Shown here: positions 53,862-54,595 of the stretch, piece after piece
How positions within the stretch are numbered: the stretch's first letter is position 1
Layout: each line of letters starts with the position of its first letter
Assembly: GCA_016869235.1 (NCBI GenBank)
Contig: VGER01000001.1
Coordinates: 1-54,595 of the forward strand
Direction of reading: 5' to 3'
Length of the DNA stretch: 54,595 bases
From: Alphaproteobacteria bacterium
Lineage (GTDB): Bacteria; Pseudomonadota; Alphaproteobacteria; UBA2966; CAIVPW01
Translations under genes and position numbers: made by a program
Notes under the pieces: generated by a model
Seen by the model: the letters and a program-made list of their open reading frames with translations, nothing else
Told to the model about the DNA's origin: nothing
Database searches by the model: none

Positions 53862-54595
53862 TCAAACTGCCTCGCGCAGCTTCTCTGCGCGGGCGAGGTC
53901 GACCGACACCAGTTGCGAGATGCCGCGCTCGAACATGGTGACGCCGAACAGGCGGTCCATGCGCGCCATCGACAGCGGGTGGTGGGTGATGACCAGGAAG
54001 CGCGTGCCGACCGTGCGCGAGATCTCGGCGACGAGGTCGCAGAAGCGGCCGACATTGGCGTCGTCCAATGGCGCGTCCACCTCGTCCATCACGCAGACGG
54101 GGGCCGGGTTGGTGAGGAACACGGCGAAGCGCAGGGCCACCGCGGTGAGTGCCTGCTCGCCGCCCGAGAGCAGCGTCAGCGTCTGCAGCCGCTTGCCCGG
54201 CGGGCTCGCCATGATCTCAAGGCCGGCTTCGAGCACGTCCTCGGAGTCGACCAGCTTCAGGTACGCCTCGCCGCCGCCGAACAGGCGGCCGAACAGTTCG
54301 CGGAAGTGGCGGTCGACGGCGACGAACGCGGCCTGCATGCGCTCGCGGCCTTCGCGGTTCAGCGCGCCGATGCCGGCGCGCAGCTTGTGGATCGCGCCGA
54401 CCAGGTCGTCGCGTTCGGTGGTCAGGTGCGTGAGCTCGGCCTCCAGCTCCTGCGCCTCGACATCGGCGCGCAGGTTGACGGGGCCCATCTGCTCGCGCTC
54501 GCGCTTCAGGCGCTCGACGGTCGCGTCCACCTCGTCGGCCGGCGGCAACGCGGCGCCCGGCTCGAGGCCGGCGACCGCATGCGCTTCGTCCGGGC
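53862..54595 (-). CDS. smc: Chromosome segregation protein SMC, C-terminal part (cut by window edge)
   Basis: The frame enters from the right edge and ends at TGA 53862-53864, giving about 243 residues. It comprises the last coiled coil ([20 protein letters not shown]) and the C-terminal ATPase lobe: [20 protein letters not shown] (signature) and [19 protein letters not shown] (Walker B, D-loop), then [20 protein letters not shown] (H-loop). Together with ScpA/B it compacts the chromosome. hisI follows on the same strand after 55 bases. Confidence 0.95.
   Translation of the reverse strand, partial: PDEAHAVAGLEPGAALPPADEVDATVERLKREREQMGPVNLRADVEAQELEAELTHLTTERDDLVGAIHKLRAGIGALNREGRERMQAAFVAVDRHFRELFGRLFGGGEAYLKLVDSEDVLEAGLEIMASPPGKRLQTLTLLSGGEQALTAVALRFAVFLTNPAPVCVMDEVDAPLDDANVGRFCDLVAEISRTVGTRFLVITHHPLSMARMDRLFGVTMFERGISQLVSVDLARAEKLREAV

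Noticed and set aside
1..54595. TAG recoding (pyrrolysine or another amino acid) as the reason for frequent TAG
   Set aside because: Protein ends at TAG match family lengths, neighbours overlap or abut these stops, and the in-frame stops found in the two pseudogenes are TAA, not TAG.
1..54595. CRISPR arrays, rRNA, tRNA, phage genes, toxin-antitoxin pairs or biosynthetic clusters
   Set aside because: Both strands were read for these and none was seen; the window is mostly housekeeping operons.

Overview
This window is GC-rich chromosomal DNA from an alphaproteobacterium that I cannot place below class. The pointers are a cox operon with the small CoxF protein, a separate atpI-atpB-atpE-b'-b operon for the ATP synthase Fo part, a DUF2093 protein coupled to xseA, a plant-type GshA, a glycine cleavage system with split GcvPA/GcvPB behind a tandem glycine riboswitch, and kinase-type ThrB. 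Lipid A genes show it is Gram-negative; the aa3-type oxidase, ubiquinone genes and H+-type ATP synthase point to aerobic respiration. No rRNA, tRNA, CRISPR array or prophage was seen.

Layout. 0-0.24 kb: 3' end of an IS5-family transposase. 0.3-4.2 kb: purD, divergent from xseA, DUF2093 and a secreted M23 peptidase. 4.2-8.6 kb (minus): lipid A/envelope operon msbA, DUF374 acyltransferase, lpxK, lpxL-like. 8.7-15.7 kb (minus): cysQ, two tandem pmbA (tldE) paralogues, an SDR, ubiD, ubiA. 15.8-18.5 kb: gshA, a DEDD exonuclease, a methyltransferase. 18.5-20 kb: tldD. 20-28.3 kb: oxidase operon coxB-ctaD-ctaB-coxF-ctaG-ctaE-DUF983-surf1, then an M32 carboxypeptidase. 28.3-32.6 kb (minus): Atm1-type ABC exporter, an unrecognised repeat-domain membrane protein, dCTP deaminase. 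33-36.3 kb: thrC, M16 peptidase, GNAT. 36.3-41.7 kb: yqgE, a frameshifted DsbD-N gene, peroxiredoxin, rnhA, thrB, ispH, a lipoprotein. 41.7-46.6 kb: glycine riboswitch and gcvT-gcvH-gcvPA-gcvPB. 46.6-50.7 kb: an ArfA-like small ORF, two decayed genes (flavin monooxygenase, TPR-sulfotransferase), DUF488, DUF6328 and a candidate small RNA. 50.7-53.2 kb (minus): atp operon with a terminator and a good sigma70-type promoter. 53.3-54.6 kb (minus): frameshifted hisI and the C-terminus of smc.

How it works together. Most genes are housekeeping: respiration (oxidase, its heme and copper assembly factors, ubiquinone synthesis, ATP synthase), lipid A, glycine catabolism, threonine synthesis and glutathione. 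TldD and two PmbA paralogues could form alternative proteolytic complexes.

No clearly new multi-gene system was found. The most interesting signals are regulatory or small: a compact promoter-terminator unit (candidate sRNA) at 48.3-48.4 kb, an 11-G tract in the ribosome-binding region of coxB with a RegA/PrrA-like site upstream, an ArfA-like 51-residue ORF, and a strong preference for TAG stops. Four genes carry frameshifts or nonsense codons; sequence alone cannot separate true decay from assembly error.
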